Origin: Noviherbaspirillum suwonense
GTDB lineage: Bacteria; Pseudomonadota; Gammaproteobacteria; Burkholderiales; Burkholderiaceae_D
Assembly (NCBI RefSeq): GCF_900182955.1
Contig: NZ_FXUL01000006.1
Span: forward strand, 184,194-248,193
Length of the DNA: 64,000 bases
Direction of reading: 5' to 3'
Below, one piece after another: positions 33,478 to 45,064 of the stretch. The stretch's first letter is position 1, and the number at the start of each line of letters is the position of its first letter. The notes beneath the pieces were generated by a model. It was not told the DNA's origin, did not search any database, and saw only the letters and a list, made by a program, of their open reading frames with translations. Position numbers and translations under genes: made by a program.

Positions 33478-34499
33478 CAGTTGTGGCTCAGCGCGTTCGA
33501 CAGCAGCTTGGCGGTGATGTCGACGATCGGTATCACCCGCTCGTAGGCCATGCGGGTCGGGCCGATCACGCCCAGCGTGCCGACCACCTTGCCGTTGACC
33601 TCGTAGGGCGCGGTGACGACGCTCATCTCGTCGACCGGCATCAGCTGCGAGTCGCCGCCGATGAAGATCTGCACGCCGGTGGCCTTGCTGGAGACGTCCA
33701 GCAGCTGCATCAGGCTGGTCTTCTGCTCGAACATGTCGAACAGCTTCCTCAGCGACGACATGTTGGACGACAGGTCGCTGACGGACAGCAGGTTGCGCTC
33801 GCCGGAGATGACGACCTCGTCATTGTTTTCCGTCATCGCGTCGCTGCCGGCTTCCACCGCCGCCTGCATCAGCCGCGTCATGTCGTCGCGCAACTGGCGC
33901 AGTTCGGCCTGCAGCCGGGTGCGCACGTCGTCGAAGCTCAGGCCGCCGTAATGCCGGTTGATGTAATTGGCCGCCTCCACCAGCTGCGAGCGGGTGTAGT
34001 CGACATCGGTCAGCAGCAGCCGGTTCTGGACGTCGCCACCGGGGCCGACGATCACCAGCAGGATGCGCTTTTCCGACAGGCGCAGGAATTCGACCTGCTG
34101 GAACACCGATTCGCGGCGCGGCGTCAGCACCACGCCGGCGAACTGCGACAGCGAGGAAAGGACCTGGGCGGCGCTGGAAATGATGCGCTGGGGCGAGCCG
34201 CTCTGGTGGCGCGGCTGCAGACGGAACTCGACCGCGTTCTCGTCGAGCGTCTGCACGGTCAGCAGGGTGTCGACGAACATCCGGTAGCCGCGCGGCGTCG
34301 GGACGCGGCCGGCCGAGGTGTGCGGGCTGGCAACCAGTCCCATTTCCTCCAGGTCGGCCATGATGTTGCGGATGGTGGCCGGCGACAGGTCGAGTCCGGA
34401 GATTTTGGAGAGCGCGCGTGAACCGACCGGCTGGCCGTCGGCGATATACCGTTCCACCAGGGCTTTAAGCAGCGTTTGTGCGCGATGATCGAGTTGCAT
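33477..34499 (-). CDS. hrcA: HrcA, heat-inducible transcription repressor
   Basis: Repressor of class I heat-shock genes through the CIRCE element, 340 residues, normal length. The N-terminal winged helix contains [20 protein letters not shown] followed by [20 protein letters not shown], and the HrcA hallmark [19 protein letters not shown] follows. No CIRCE inverted repeat was found ahead of grpE, dnaK or hrcA here, so its target (probably groESL) lies elsewhere. It follows a HAD gene by 18 bases. Confidence 0.96.
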   Translation of the reverse strand: MQLDHRAQTLLKALVERYIADGQPVGSRALSKISGLDLSPATIRNIMADLEEMGLVASPHTSAGRVPTPRGYRMFVDTLLTVQTLDENAVEFRLQPRHQSGSPQRIISSAAQVLSSLSQFAGVVLTPRRESVFQQVEFLRLSEKRILLVIVGPGGDVQNRLLLTDVDYTRSQLVEAANYINRHYGGLSFDDVRTRLQAELRQLRDDMTRLMQAAVEAGSDAMTENNDEVVISGERNLLSVSDLSSNMSSLRKLFDMFEQKTSLMQLLDVSSKATGVQIFIGGDSQLMPVDEMSVVTAPYEVNGKVVGTLGVIGPTRMAYERVIPIVDITAKLLSNALSHN

Positions 34500-34517
34500 G
34501 GCCGTAGTCTAATGTCG

Positions 34518-35234
34518 TCAAGCGTCAGGCGCTACCATTATGTGTCCGCCAAGCCATTCATCAAGGTCATGCAGCGAGCCGCAGACCGCATCCGGCTGCA
34601 AATGGCCCGGCATGCTGCGCAGCGGCAGGTCCGCGCGCCGCAGCCAGACGCCGCGCAGGCCCGCCTTTTGCGCGCCCTCGACGTCGAGCAGCGGGTCGTC
34701 GCCGACATAGACCGCTTCGGCCGGATCGACCCGCAGCGCGTCGCAGGCGGCGCGGAAGATGGCCGGGTCCGGCTTGGCGCTGCCGAACTGGTGGGCGGCG
34801 ATCGATGCGCTGAAGTAATGCGACATGCCGATCGCGCCGAGGTCGGCGACGCCGTTGGAGACCGAGCCCAGCGCGACGCGCCGGCACAGCGAGGACAGCA
34901 CCGGGTGGACGTCGGGGTAGGGCTTGACCTGGTTGCGGGCGGTGTTGAAGATGTCCATCGCCGTGTCCACCGACGCCGCGTTCTCGCCGCAGGCGACGAA
35001 GACTTCCGACAGCACCGCGTGCCGCAGCGCGGCCAGGTTGATCGCATAGCGCGGCTCGGCCTTCATCAGCGCCACCCGGCGCGCGCGCATTTCCTCGATG
35101 CTGTAGCTGGCCGCGACCGCCGGCGCATGTTCGCGCAGCCAGTCGAACAGCAGCCGCTCGGCGCGCATGATGACAGGCACGATGGGCCACAGCGTATCGT
35201 CGAGGTCGAACAGCACGGCTTTGATCGGGGGCAT
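34518..35234 (-). CDS. HAD-superfamily hydrolase (YjjG/GS1-like)
   Basis: A 238-residue phosphatase-type HAD protein. Motif I is [10 protein letters not shown] with nucleophile Asp10 and acid Asp12; motif II lies in [11 protein letters not shown]; motif III Lys is in [10 protein letters not shown]; motif IV is [13 protein letters not shown]. An alpha-helical cap at about residues 20-90 places it with haloacid dehalogenase/pyrimidine nucleotidase-type enzymes. Substrate unknown. I chose the ATG at 35234; the frame is open upstream but lacks homology. Divergent from nadK and upstream of hrcA in the same direction. Confidence 0.88.
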   Translation of the reverse strand: MPPIKAVLFDLDDTLWPIVPVIMRAERLLFDWLREHAPAVAASYSIEEMRARRVALMKAEPRYAINLAALRHAVLSEVFVACGENAASVDTAMDIFNTARNQVKPYPDVHPVLSSLCRRVALGSVSNGVADLGAIGMSHYFSASIAAHQFGSAKPDPAIFRAACDALRVDPAEAVYVGDDPLLDVEGAQKAGLRGVWLRRADLPLRSMPGHLQPDAVCGSLHDLDEWLGGHIMVAPDA

Positions 35235-35344
35235 GTTTACAGGGTTCCAGTTGTTTTGACGATTTGCCGGCGCGCGAAACCGGCCGGACGGCAAATTATG
35301 GTCTAATCTGCCGCATGCCGCCGCCCACGTCCCCGACCACACAG

Positions 35345-36232
35345 ATGACCTTCCAGAAAATCGCCATTATCGGCAAGCCCGGCGCCATCGGCATCGGCGA
35401 GTCGCTGAACCAGCTCGCCGCCTTCCTGCACGACGCCGGCATCGATGTGCTGTTCGAGGCCGAGACGGCGCGCAATATCGGCCACCGGGGCCTGCCCGGC
35501 CTTACCGTCGAGCAGATAGGCCGGCAGGCCGACGCCGCCATCGTGGTCGGTGGCGACGGCACGATGTTGGGCATCGCCCGGCAGCTTGCGCCGCATAACG
35601 TGCCGCTGATCGGCATCAACCAGGGCCGGCTGGGCTTCATGACCGACATCCCGGCCGAAGGCATGTTGCCGCTGCTGGCGGAAATGCTGGCCGGCCAGGT
35701 CGACTCGGAACAGCGCAGCCTGCTCGAAGGCGCGGTGCTGCGCAACGGCGAAATCATCTTCCGCGGGCTGGCCTTCAACGACGTGGTGGTGGCGCGCGGC
35801 TCCGGTTCCGGCATGGTCGAGCTGCGGGTCACGGTGGACAGCCATTTCATGTACAACCAGCGCTCGGACGGGCTGATCGTGTCGACGCCGACCGGCTCCA
35901 CCGCCTATGCGCTGTCGGCCGGCGGGCCGCTGCTGCATCCGAGCCTGGGCGGCATCGTGCTGGTGCCGATCGCGCCGCATGCGCTGTCGAACCGGCCCAT
36001 CGTGCTGCCGGAATCGAGCGAGATCCGGATCGAGGTGATGGCCGGGCGCGACTGCAGCGTCAACTTCGACATGCAGTCGCTGGCCAGCCTGGAGCATCAC
36101 GACTGCATCCTGATCCGGCGCTCGGCGCATTCGGCCACCTTCCTGCATCCGCGCGGCTGGAGCTACTACGATACCTTGCGCGAGAAGTTGCACTGGAATG
36201 AATATCCTTCGGTCGAAGGTCAGTTAAAATAA
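35345..36232 (+). CDS. nadK: NAD kinase
   Basis: Phosphorylates NAD to NADP, 295 residues, normal size. The catalytic GGDGTML motif has Asp71. The second signature is [20 protein letters not shown], and the N-terminal nucleotide segment is [12 protein letters not shown] 35345 (MTFQKIAI) is chosen; an in-frame ATG at 35315 would add ten residues lacking family similarity. It precedes recN, the usual order in proteobacteria. Confidence 0.95.
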   Translation: MTFQKIAIIGKPGAIGIGESLNQLAAFLHDAGIDVLFEAETARNIGHRGLPGLTVEQIGRQADAAIVVGGDGTMLGIARQLAPHNVPLIGINQGRLGFMTDIPAEGMLPLLAEMLAGQVDSEQRSLLEGAVLRNGEIIFRGLAFNDVVVARGSGSGMVELRVTVDSHFMYNQRSDGLIVSTPTGSTAYALSAGGPLLHPSLGGIVLVPIAPHALSNRPIVLPESSEIRIEVMAGRDCSVNFDMQSLASLEHHDCILIRRSAHSATFLHPRGWSYYDTLREKLHWNEYPSVEGQLK

Positions 36233-36236
36233 TTTC

Positions 36237-36266
36237 CCGCCGCAATGCGTTTGCGCGGCGGTCGTT
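36237..36266 (+). terminator. Possible weak terminator between nadK and recN
   Basis: CCGCCGC (36237-36243) pairs with GCGGCGG (36255-36261) with an 11-base loop, then TCGTTT. The T-run is short, so read-through into recN is likely. Confidence 0.4.
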
Positions 36267-36315
36267 TCCAACCTTTCGCCTGCCTCCGGGCAACACCCGA
36301 ACTTTCCCTCTCCAG

Positions 36316-37968
36316 ATGCTGCGCACACTTTCCATACACGACTTTGTCATTGTTGATGCGATCGAACTAGAGCTGGGCTCCGGCTTCACCGTCTTTACCG
36401 GCGAGACCGGCGCCGGCAAGTCCATCCTGATCGACGCGCTGGCGCTGGCGCTCGGCGGCCGCGGCGACGCCAGCGTGGTGCGCGAAGGCGCCAGCAAGGC
36501 CGACATCAGCGCCGAGTTCGCGACCAGCAGCGAGGCCGACGCCTGGCTGGAAGTCAATGAATTCGGCGCGGAAGACCACAGCGTGCTGCTGCGCCGGGTC
36601 ATCGACAATGCCGGCCGCTCCAAGGCCTACATCAACGGGGTGGCCGCCACCGCGACCCAGCTGCGCGACCTCGGCGAACTGCTGGTCGACATCCATGGCC
36701 AGCATGCGCACCAGTCACTGCTGAAGGCCGACGCGCAGCGTGCGCTGCTCGACAGCCAGGCCGGCCTGGCGGACGACACCAAGGCGGTCGGCGCTGCGTT
36801 TCGCGCCTGGCGCACGCTGGCGCGCCAGCGCGAGGAATTCGAGACCAACGCCCGCAACGTGCTGCTGGAACGCGAGCGGCTCGAATGGCAGGTGGCCGAG
36901 CTGGAAAAGCTGGCGGTCAAGCCCGGCGAATGGGACGAGATCACCAACGAACACAGCCGGCTGTCGAACGCGGCCAGCCTGATCGAGGGCGCGCAGGATG
37001 CGCTGAGCGCGATATCCGAGTCGGACGAGCATCCGATCCTGTCGCAGTTGTCGTCGCTGAACCAGAAGATCGGCAAGCTGGTCGGCGTCGACGACGGCCT
37101 GAAGCCGGTGATGGAAGCGCTGGAGCCGGCCCAGATCCAGCTGCAGGAAGCGGTCTATGCGCTGAACGACTACCTGAGCCGGGTCGAGCTCGACCCTGGC
37201 CGCCTGCGCAAGATCGAGGAGCGGATGGAAGCCATCCACAACACGGCCCGCAAGTTCCGGGTCACGCCCGACGAGCTGCCGCGCGAGCTGGAAACGCTGT
37301 CGGCCCAGTTGCAGCAGCTGGCCGACGCGTCCGACCTCGACGCGCTGCGGGCGCAGGAGGAAAAGCTGGAAGCGGCCTACATGGCGCTGGCCCAGAAACT
37401 GTCGCAGCGCCGCGCCGCGGCGGCCGAGCAGCTGGGCCGCTCGGTCACCGGCGCGATGCAGGAACTGAGCATGGCCGGCGGGCGTTTCGCCGTCGCCCTC
37501 AACCCGTGCGACCCGGCCGCCTACGGCCTGGAACAGGTCGATTTCCTGGTCGCCGGCCATGCCGGCACCGCGCCGCGGCCGCTGGCCAAGGTGGCGTCGG
37601 GCGGCGAGCTGGCGCGCATCTCGCTGGCGATATCGGTGATCACCTCCAGCGCCACCGCCACGCCGACGCTGATCTTCGACGAAGTCGACAGCGGCATCGG
37701 CGGCGGCGTCGCCGAAGTGGTCGGCCGGCTGCTCAAGCGGCTGGGCAGCGACCACCAGGTGCTGTGCGTGACCCACCTGCCGCAGGTCGCCAGCCAGGCC
37801 AACCAGCATTTCCAGGTCAGCAAGGCCGGCGCGCCGGATGGCAAGACCGTCTCGCGGATCGACCCGCTGGACGCCAAGGCGCGGGTGGAAGAGGTTGCCC
37901 GGATGCTGGGCGGCCTGGAAATCACTGCCACCACCCGCAAGCACGCGCGCGAACTGCTGGCGCTGTAG
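36316..37968 (+). CDS. recN: RecN, DNA repair SMC-like ATPase
   Basis: SMC-type ATPase acting in double-strand break repair, 550 residues, normal size. The N-terminal MLRTLSIHDFVIVDAIELEL is followed by Walker A VFTGETGAGKSILIDALALA. A coiled-coil hinge region spans about residues 150-370. The C-terminal signature KVASGGELARISLAISVI precedes Walker B PTLIFDEVDSGIGGGVAEVV. In enterobacteria recN is SOS-induced; no LexA box was found just upstream here. Confidence 0.97.
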   Translation: MLRTLSIHDFVIVDAIELELGSGFTVFTGETGAGKSILIDALALALGGRGDASVVREGASKADISAEFATSSEADAWLEVNEFGAEDHSVLLRRVIDNAGRSKAYINGVAATATQLRDLGELLVDIHGQHAHQSLLKADAQRALLDSQAGLADDTKAVGAAFRAWRTLARQREEFETNARNVLLERERLEWQVAELEKLAVKPGEWDEITNEHSRLSNAASLIEGAQDALSAISESDEHPILSQLSSLNQKIGKLVGVDDGLKPVMEALEPAQIQLQEAVYALNDYLSRVELDPGRLRKIEERMEAIHNTARKFRVTPDELPRELETLSAQLQQLADASDLDALRAQEEKLEAAYMALAQKLSQRRAAAAEQLGRSVTGAMQELSMAGGRFAVALNPCDPAAYGLEQVDFLVAGHAGTAPRPLAKVASGGELARISLAISVITSSATATPTLIFDEVDSGIGGGVAEVVGRLLKRLGSDHQVLCVTHLPQVASQANQHFQVSKAGAPDGKTVSRIDPLDAKARVEEVARMLGGLEITATTRKHARELLAL

Positions 37969-38055
37969 CCGTTTCCCTTTTTTCGCCATTTTTCCATCGC
38001 CCATCCGCCCGCATTTTCTCCTCCAGCATCTCCTTGACAGGCAAGCCGTCTCCCT

Positions 38056-39162
38056 ATGCGCTTTGAGCAAGAACCCGCCCACCATCACGGCAAGCCCGGC
38101 CGCACCGCCATCGTGCTGGTCAACCTCGGCACCCCCGACGCCCCGACCGCGGCCGCGGTCCGGCCCTACCTGAAGGAGTTCCTGTCCGACCCGCGCGTGG
38201 TGGAAATCCCGAAGGCGGTCTGGTGGTTCATCCTGAACGGCGCGATCCTGCCGTTCCGCTCCAAGAAGTCGGCGCACAAGTACGCGTCGATCTGGACCCC
38301 GGAAGGCTCGCCGCTGCTGGTGCACACGATGCGCCAGGCCACGCTGCTGCGCGGCGCGCTGGGCGAGCGCGGCCACCAGGTCGAGGTGGTGGCGGCAATG
38401 CGCTACGGGAATCCGTCGCTGCCGTCCGTGCTCGACAAGCTGCGCGCCGACGGCTGCCAGCGGCTGCTGGTGCTGCCTGCCTACCCGCAGTACTCGGGCA
38501 CCACCACGGCGTCCACCTTCGACGCGGTGTTCAGCCATTACGCCCGGGTGCGCAACGTGCCGGAGCTGCGGCTGGTGCGCAATTACCATGACGATGCGGG
38601 CTATATCGAGGCGCTGCGGCAGTCGGTGAAGAAGCATTGGGACAAGCACGGGCGGCCCGAGCGGCTGGTGATGAGTTTCCACGGCGTGCCCAAGCGCACG
38701 CTGATGCTGGGCGACCCGTATCACTGCGAGTGCCACAAGACGGCCCGCCTGCTGGCGACCGCGCTCGGCCTGTCGCAGCAGGAATACCTGGTGACGTTCC
38801 AGTCGCGCTTCGGCAAGGCCGAGTGGCTGCAGCCCTATACCGCGCCGACGCTGCAGAAGCTGGCGAAGGAAGGGCTGAAGCGGGTCGACGTGATGTGCCC
38901 CGGCTTCACCAGCGACTGCCTGGAGACGCTGGAGGAAATCGACATGGAAGTGCGCAGCGACTTCCTGACCGCCGGCGGCGCCGAGTACCGTTACATTCCC
39001 TGCCTGAACGAAAACCCGGCCTGGATCGCGGCGCTGGCGTCCATCAGCGAACGCCACATGCAGGGCTGGCCGACCGACGCCGATCCGGTCCAGCGCGCCG
39101 CGCGCGTGCAGGACGCCGCGATCGGCCGCGAACGGGCGCTGGCGCTGGGCGCGCGGGATTAA
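38056..39162 (+). CDS. hemH: HemH, ferrochelatase
   Basis: Inserts ferrous iron into protoporphyrin IX, the last step of haem synthesis. The 368-residue length is normal. N-terminal [20 protein letters not shown], the metal-binding histidine in [24 protein letters not shown], and [16 protein letters not shown] with the second catalytic residue are all present, as is [17 protein letters not shown]. Start ATG 38056 ([20 protein letters not shown]). It ends at a long hairpin terminator before the heat-shock genes. Confidence 0.97.
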   Translation: MRFEQEPAHHHGKPGRTAIVLVNLGTPDAPTAAAVRPYLKEFLSDPRVVEIPKAVWWFILNGAILPFRSKKSAHKYASIWTPEGSPLLVHTMRQATLLRGALGERGHQVEVVAAMRYGNPSLPSVLDKLRADGCQRLLVLPAYPQYSGTTTASTFDAVFSHYARVRNVPELRLVRNYHDDAGYIEALRQSVKKHWDKHGRPERLVMSFHGVPKRTLMLGDPYHCECHKTARLLATALGLSQQEYLVTFQSRFGKAEWLQPYTAPTLQKLAKEGLKRVDVMCPGFTSDCLETLEEIDMEVRSDFLTAGGAEYRYIPCLNENPAWIAALASISERHMQGWPTDADPVQRAARVQDAAIGRERALALGARD

Positions 39163-39237
39163 GGCCCGAGCCGGCCCGCGCCGCGGATCGCCGGATTTTC
39201 CGGTATTTCGGCGTAATAGCGGGCCGGCGGGCCGTTT
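39163..39237 (+). terminator. Long-stem terminator after hemH
   Basis: GGCCCG and CCGGCCCGC (39163-39179, with a 2-base bulge) pair with GCGGGCCGG and CGGGCC (39219-39233), followed by GTTT. The stem has 15 base pairs. The loop itself holds a smaller CCGG hairpin. It isolates hemH from the sigma-32 promoter of grpE. Confidence 0.7.
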
Positions 39238-39271
39238 AAACCGCCCATTTGCCCGCTCAGCCTGAAACGCC

Positions 39272-39299
39272 CTTGAAATGCAAACCACTATCCCCACTT
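39272..39299 (+). promoter_or_regulatory. Sigma-32 heat-shock promoter of grpE
   Basis: CTTGAAA (39272-39278), a 13-base spacer and CCCCACTT (39292-39299) closely match the sigma-32 consensus CTTGAAA-N11-16-CCCCATNT. It lies 37 bases before the grpE ATG. Confidence 0.88.
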
Positions 39300-39336
39300 G
39301 CGGCGAGTGGTTAATCGATAACGCTGGAGTCCGACG

Positions 39337-39882
39337 ATGCAAGACGAAGAAAACAAGAATTTCCAGGATGTGACGCAGGAAACGCCGGCCGCCGAGAGCG
39401 GCGCGCCCGATGGCGGCGCCGCGACCGGGGCCGAGCAGAAGCTGGCCGAGGCCGAAGCGCGGCTGGCCGAATTGCAGGATTCCTTCCTGCGCGCCAAGGC
39501 GGAAAGCGAAAACATGCGGCGCCGGGCGCAGGAAGACATCGCGAAGGCGCATAAATTCGCCATCGAGAGCTTCGCCGAGGCGATGGTGCCGGTAAAGGAC
39601 AGCCTGGAAATGGCGCTGAAGGTGGAGACGCCTTCGATCGAATCCCTGAAGGAAGGCGTGGAAATGACCCTGAAGCAGCTGGTCTCCGCCTTCGACAAGA
39701 ACCGCCTGCTGGAGGTCAATCCGCAGCCAGGCGACAAGCTCGACCCGATGAAGCACCAGGCCATTTCCATGGTGCCGTCGGAGCAGGAAGCCAATACCAT
39801 CGTGAGCGTGCTGCAGAAGGGCTACACCATAGCCGACCGCCTGCTGCGCCCGGCCCTGGTTACCGTGTCGCAACAAAAATAG
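39337..39882 (+). CDS. grpE: GrpE, DnaK nucleotide exchange factor
   Basis: Releases ADP from DnaK in the chaperone cycle, 181 residues. An acidic disordered N-terminus (to about residue 38) is followed by a long coiled coil ([20 protein letters not shown], then [20 protein letters not shown]) and a C-terminal beta domain with [20 protein letters not shown] and [20 protein letters not shown] precedes ATG 39337. It is the first of grpE-dnaK-dnaJ and has its own sigma-32 promoter. Confidence 0.97.
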   Translation: MQDEENKNFQDVTQETPAAESGAPDGGAATGAEQKLAEAEARLAELQDSFLRAKAESENMRRRAQEDIAKAHKFAIESFAEAMVPVKDSLEMALKVETPSIESLKEGVEMTLKQLVSAFDKNRLLEVNPQPGDKLDPMKHQAISMVPSEQEANTIVSVLQKGYTIADRLLRPALVTVSQQK

Positions 39883-39903
39883 CGTCCGGCACACATCAGG
39901 GTT

Positions 39904-39931
39904 CTTGAAAGGTCCGCCTTTCTCCGCATAT
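39904..39931 (+). promoter_or_regulatory. Second sigma-32 promoter, ahead of dnaK
   Basis: CTTGAAA (39904-39910), 13 bases, then CCGCATAT (39924-39931), one mismatch from CCCCATNT. It lies in the 99-base grpE-dnaK gap and would let dnaK be induced separately from grpE. Confidence 0.78.
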
Positions 39932-39981
39932 AAGCAGCAAGCGACATTCTGTCTCACCGTCTTTTTAAGGGATAAATCATC

Positions 39982-41940
<1,959 letters not shown>

Positions 41941-41970
41941 TCTCCACCTCGCGGCGCAAGCCGCGACGTT

Positions 41971-42010
41971 CGCCGAGCCGATGGTCGCCAGACTGCGGCT
42001 CGGCGTTTTG
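41971..42010 (+). terminator. Intercistronic terminator/attenuator between dnaK and dnaJ
   Basis: CGCCGAGCCG (41971-41980) pairs perfectly with CGGCTCGGCG (41996-42005), followed by TTTT. It probably lets only part of the dnaK transcript continue into dnaJ, fitting the lower need for DnaJ. Confidence 0.75.
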
Positions 42011-42033
42011 CTTAACAGAGAGGTGCCCAGAAC

Positions 42034-43173
42034 ATGGCAAAGCGCGATTTTTACGAAATACTCGGGTTGGCGAAAAACGCGTCCGACGACGATATCAAGA
42101 AGGCGTATCGCAAGCTCGCAATGAAGTACCACCCGGACCGTAATCCGGACAGCAAGGGTGCGGAAGAAAAATTCAAGGAGGCCAAGGAAGCCTACGAGAT
42201 GCTTTCCGATCCGCAGAAACGCGACGCCTACGACCGCTACGGCCATGCCGGCGTCGACCCGAACATGGGTGCGGGCGGATTCGGCGGCGGCGGTGGCGGC
42301 GGCTTTGCCGATGCATTCGGCGACATCTTCGGCGACATTTTCGGCGGCGCGGCCGGCGGAGCGCGCGGCGGACGCGGCGGCCCGCAGGTCTATCGCGGCG
42401 CCGACCTGCGCTACAACCTCGAGATCACGCTGGAACAGGCGGCCAACGGCTTCGACACGACGATACGGGTGCCGTCCTGGGACAGCTGCGAGACCTGCCA
42501 CGGCAGCGGCGCCAAGCCCGGCACTTCGCCGACCAGCTGCCCGACCTGCGCCGGCCACGGCCAGGTGCGGATGCAGCAGGGCTTCTTCAGCATCCAGCAG
42601 ACGTGCCCGAAGTGCCACGGCACCGGCAAGATCATTCCCGAGCCGTGCGCGACCTGCGCCGGCGCCGGACGCATCAAGCGCAACAAGACGCTGGAAGTGA
42701 AGATACCGGCCGGCATCGACGACGGCATGCGCATCCGCTCGTCCGGCAACGGCGAGCCGGGCATGAACGGCGGTCCGCCGGGCGACCTGTACGTGGAAAT
42801 CCACATCAAGGCGCACCAGGTGTTCCAGCGCGACGGCGACGACCTGCATTGCGAGATGCCGATTTCCTACGCCACCGCGGCGCTGGGCGGCGAGATCGAA
42901 GTGCCGACGCTGGGCGGCAAGGTGTCGTTCACCGTGCCGGAAGGCACGCAGAGCGGCAAGGTGTTCCGGCTGCGCGGCAAGGGCGTCAAGGGCGTGCGCT
43001 CCGGCATGGCCGGCGACCTGTTCTGCCACGTGGTAGTCGAGACCCCGGTGCGCCTGACCGAGCGCCAGAAGGAAATGCTGCGCGAGTTCGAAAGCTCGAT
43101 GACCGAAGGCGGGTCCAAGCACAGTCCGCAGAGCAAGTCCTGGAAAGACAAGGTCAAGGAGTTTTTCGAGTAA
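42034..43173 (+). CDS. dnaJ: DnaJ, Hsp40 co-chaperone
   Basis: Stimulates DnaK ATPase and delivers substrates; 379 residues. The J domain has HPD at residues 33-35, followed by a Gly/Phe-rich region at about 75-115. A zinc domain has four CxxCxGxG repeats ([32 protein letters not shown]). The two C-terminal beta domains end in KDKVKEFFE. No promoter was seen in the 93-base gap, so it depends on read-through from dnaK. Confidence 0.98.
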   Translation: MAKRDFYEILGLAKNASDDDIKKAYRKLAMKYHPDRNPDSKGAEEKFKEAKEAYEMLSDPQKRDAYDRYGHAGVDPNMGAGGFGGGGGGGFADAFGDIFGDIFGGAAGGARGGRGGPQVYRGADLRYNLEITLEQAANGFDTTIRVPSWDSCETCHGSGAKPGTSPTSCPTCAGHGQVRMQQGFFSIQQTCPKCHGTGKIIPEPCATCAGAGRIKRNKTLEVKIPAGIDDGMRIRSSGNGEPGMNGGPPGDLYVEIHIKAHQVFQRDGDDLHCEMPISYATAALGGEIEVPTLGGKVSFTVPEGTQSGKVFRLRGKGVKGVRSGMAGDLFCHVVVETPVRLTERQKEMLREFESSMTEGGSKHSPQSKSWKDKVKEFFE

Positions 43174-43189
43174 GCTTCGGGCTGTCACG

Positions 43190-43225
43190 GCCGCTGGGTT
43201 GGCATCGACCCGGCGGCTTTTTTTT
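43190..43225 (+). terminator. Rho-independent terminator after dnaJ
   Basis: GCCGCTGGGT (43190-43199) pairs with ACCCGGCGGC (43208-43217; one G-T pair), followed by eight T. A strong intrinsic terminator closing the heat-shock operon. Confidence 0.9.
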
Positions 43226-43251
43226 CGCCCAACGATTTCATGGAGCACACG

Positions 43252-43902
43252 ATGCGCCCAGTCCTTCCATTGCTTGCCGCGCTGCTGCTGCCGGCGCTGC
43301 CCGCGCTGCCTGCCATGGCGGAGACGGTGCCGGTGGGCATGTTCTCGGCCGGCGACCTGGCCGGCTGGGAAGACAAGTCCTTCAAGGGCCAGACGCAGTA
43401 CGAGCTGGCGCCCGGTCCGGCCGGCACGGTGCTGCAGGCCAGCACCGACGGCATGGCGTCGGGCCGCTTCAAGAAGATCCGGGTGGACCTGGCCAGGACC
43501 CCGGTGCTCAACTGGTCGTGGAAGATCGAGGCGCCGTACCGCGACATCGATGAGTCGACCAAGGTCGGCGACGACTTTCCGGTGCGGGTCTATGTGGTCG
43601 TCGAGCGCGGCCTGCTGGGCCTGCGCACCCGGGCCATCAATTATGTGTGGGCGTCGGCCAAGCCGCCCGGCTCGCGCTGGCCCAATCCGTTCACCGGCCA
43701 GGCGATGATGCTGGCCGTCGACAGCGGTCCCGCGAAGGCCGGCGCCTGGGTCAGCCACAAGCGCAATGTCCGGGACGACCTGCGCGCGGCGTTCGGCGAT
43801 GACGTCACCGAGATCCACGCGGTGGCGGTGATGACCGACGGCGACAACGGCGGCCGCCGCGCCCGCGCCTGGTATGGCGACATCTTCTTTTCCAGCGAGT
43901 AG
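43252..43902 (+). CDS. DUF3047 periplasmic protein
   Basis: A 216-residue exported protein. The signal peptide (MRPVLPLLAALLLPALPALP) ends near AMA; the mature part matches the DUF3047 pattern: FKKIRVDLARTPVLNWSWKI, DFPVRVYVVVERGL and AVAVMTDGDNGGRRARAWYG at the C-terminus. Function of the family is not known; the fold suggests carbohydrate or ligand binding. ATG 43252 has GGAG 6 bases upstream; ATG 43240 is an alternative. It is followed after 3 bases by the FAD oxidoreductase gene. Confidence 0.8.
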   Translation: MRPVLPLLAALLLPALPALPAMAETVPVGMFSAGDLAGWEDKSFKGQTQYELAPGPAGTVLQASTDGMASGRFKKIRVDLARTPVLNWSWKIEAPYRDIDESTKVGDDFPVRVYVVVERGLLGLRTRAINYVWASAKPPGSRWPNPFTGQAMMLAVDSGPAKAGAWVSHKRNVRDDLRAAFGDDVTEIHAVAVMTDGDNGGRRARAWYGDIFFSSE

Positions 43903-43905
43903 GCC

Positions 43906-45024
43906 ATGAGCAAGCAGCGCCTGCTGCTGGCCGGCGGCGGCCACAGCCACCTGTTCGTGCTGGAAGCGCTGCGGCTGCGCGCGCCCGAATGGCGCGACCG
44001 GCTGGAGGTGACGATGGTGTCGCGCGACCTGCAGACCGCGTACTCCGGCATGCTGCCCGGCCTGGTCGCCGGCCATTACCGGCATAACGAAGCCCACGTG
44101 AACCTGGCGCCCCTGGCCGAGGCCGCCGGCGTCGGGCTGGTCCAGTCCAGCATCGTCTCGCTCGACCCGGACGGGCGGCTCGCAGTCGACGCCGAGGGCC
44201 GCCAGTGGCCGTTCGACATCCTTTCGCTCGACATCGGCTCGACGCCGCCGCTGTCGCAGGTGCCGGGCGCGAGCGAGCATGCGCTGGGCGTCAAGCCGGT
44301 CGACCTCTTCCTGCAGGAATGGCGCGCGTTCCAGTCCCGCGCCAGCGAACTGGTGCGGCCGGTGCACATCGTCGTGGTCGGCGGCGGCGCCGGCGGCGTG
44401 GAACTGGCGCTGGCGCTCGCGCACCGGATGGCCGGCCGCAGCGAGCGCGTCGGCTGGTCGCTGGTGACGCGCGGTAAACTGCTGGCCGGCTACCCGGCCG
44501 CCGCCGGCCGCCGCATGGCGCGGCACCTGGCGAAGGCCGGCATCGCGCTGCGCAGCGGCGCGGACGTGGCGCGGGTGGAGGAGGGGATGCTGTATTTTGC
44601 CGACGGCGGCAGCGCAGCGTACGATGCGCTGTTATGGGCAACCGGCGCCGGCGCGCAAGGCTGGGTGGCGCAGTCGGGGCTGGCCTGCCTCGACGGCTTC
44701 GTCCATGTCGACAGCCACCTGCGCTCGGTCAGCCACCCGCACGTATTCGCCGCCGGCGACATCGCCACCGACCCGCTGCAGCCGCGCGCGAAGGCTGGCG
44801 TGTATGCGGTGCGCCAGGGCCCGGTGCTGGCGGACAACCTGCTTCGCACCGTCGCCGGCGAGCCGCTGGCGCCCTACGTCGCGCAGCAGGGCCACCTGTC
44901 GCTGGTCTCCACCGGCCCGCGCCACGCATTGGCCGCATGGCGCGGGCTGACCTGGGAAGGCGACTGGGTATGGCGCTGGAAGGATGCAATCGACCGCCGC
45001 TTCATCCAGCGTTTCACCGTATGA
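43906..45024 (+). CDS. FAD/NAD(P)-dependent oxidoreductase of the SelD-associated type
   Basis: A 372-residue two-dinucleotide-fold flavoprotein. FAD site: LLLAGGGHSHLFVLEAL. NAD(P) site: IVVVGGGAGGVELALALAHR. C-terminal FAD contact: VFAAGDIATDPLQPRAKAGV. TAYSGMLPGLVAGHYRHNEA and LSLDIGSTPPLSQVPGA are typical of the NADH-dehydrogenase-like domain fused to selenophosphate synthetase (SelD) in some bacteria, but no selD is present here. The electron acceptor is unknown. It lies between the DUF3047 gene and the carbonic anhydrase gene. Confidence 0.85.
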   Translation: MSKQRLLLAGGGHSHLFVLEALRLRAPEWRDRLEVTMVSRDLQTAYSGMLPGLVAGHYRHNEAHVNLAPLAEAAGVGLVQSSIVSLDPDGRLAVDAEGRQWPFDILSLDIGSTPPLSQVPGASEHALGVKPVDLFLQEWRAFQSRASELVRPVHIVVVGGGAGGVELALALAHRMAGRSERVGWSLVTRGKLLAGYPAAAGRRMARHLAKAGIALRSGADVARVEEGMLYFADGGSAAYDALLWATGAGAQGWVAQSGLACLDGFVHVDSHLRSVSHPHVFAAGDIATDPLQPRAKAGVYAVRQGPVLADNLLRTVAGEPLAPYVAQQGHLSLVSTGPRHALAAWRGLTWEGDWVWRWKDAIDRRFIQRFTV

Positions 45025-45064
45025 CGGCGGTAGCGGAACATTTGAACGGAAAAGGGAGAACACC

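Noticed and set aside
39250..39981. CIRCE element for HrcA ahead of grpE or dnaK
   Set aside because: No TTAGCACTC-N9-GAGTGCTAA or close variant was found; the sigma-32 promoters explain heat induction.
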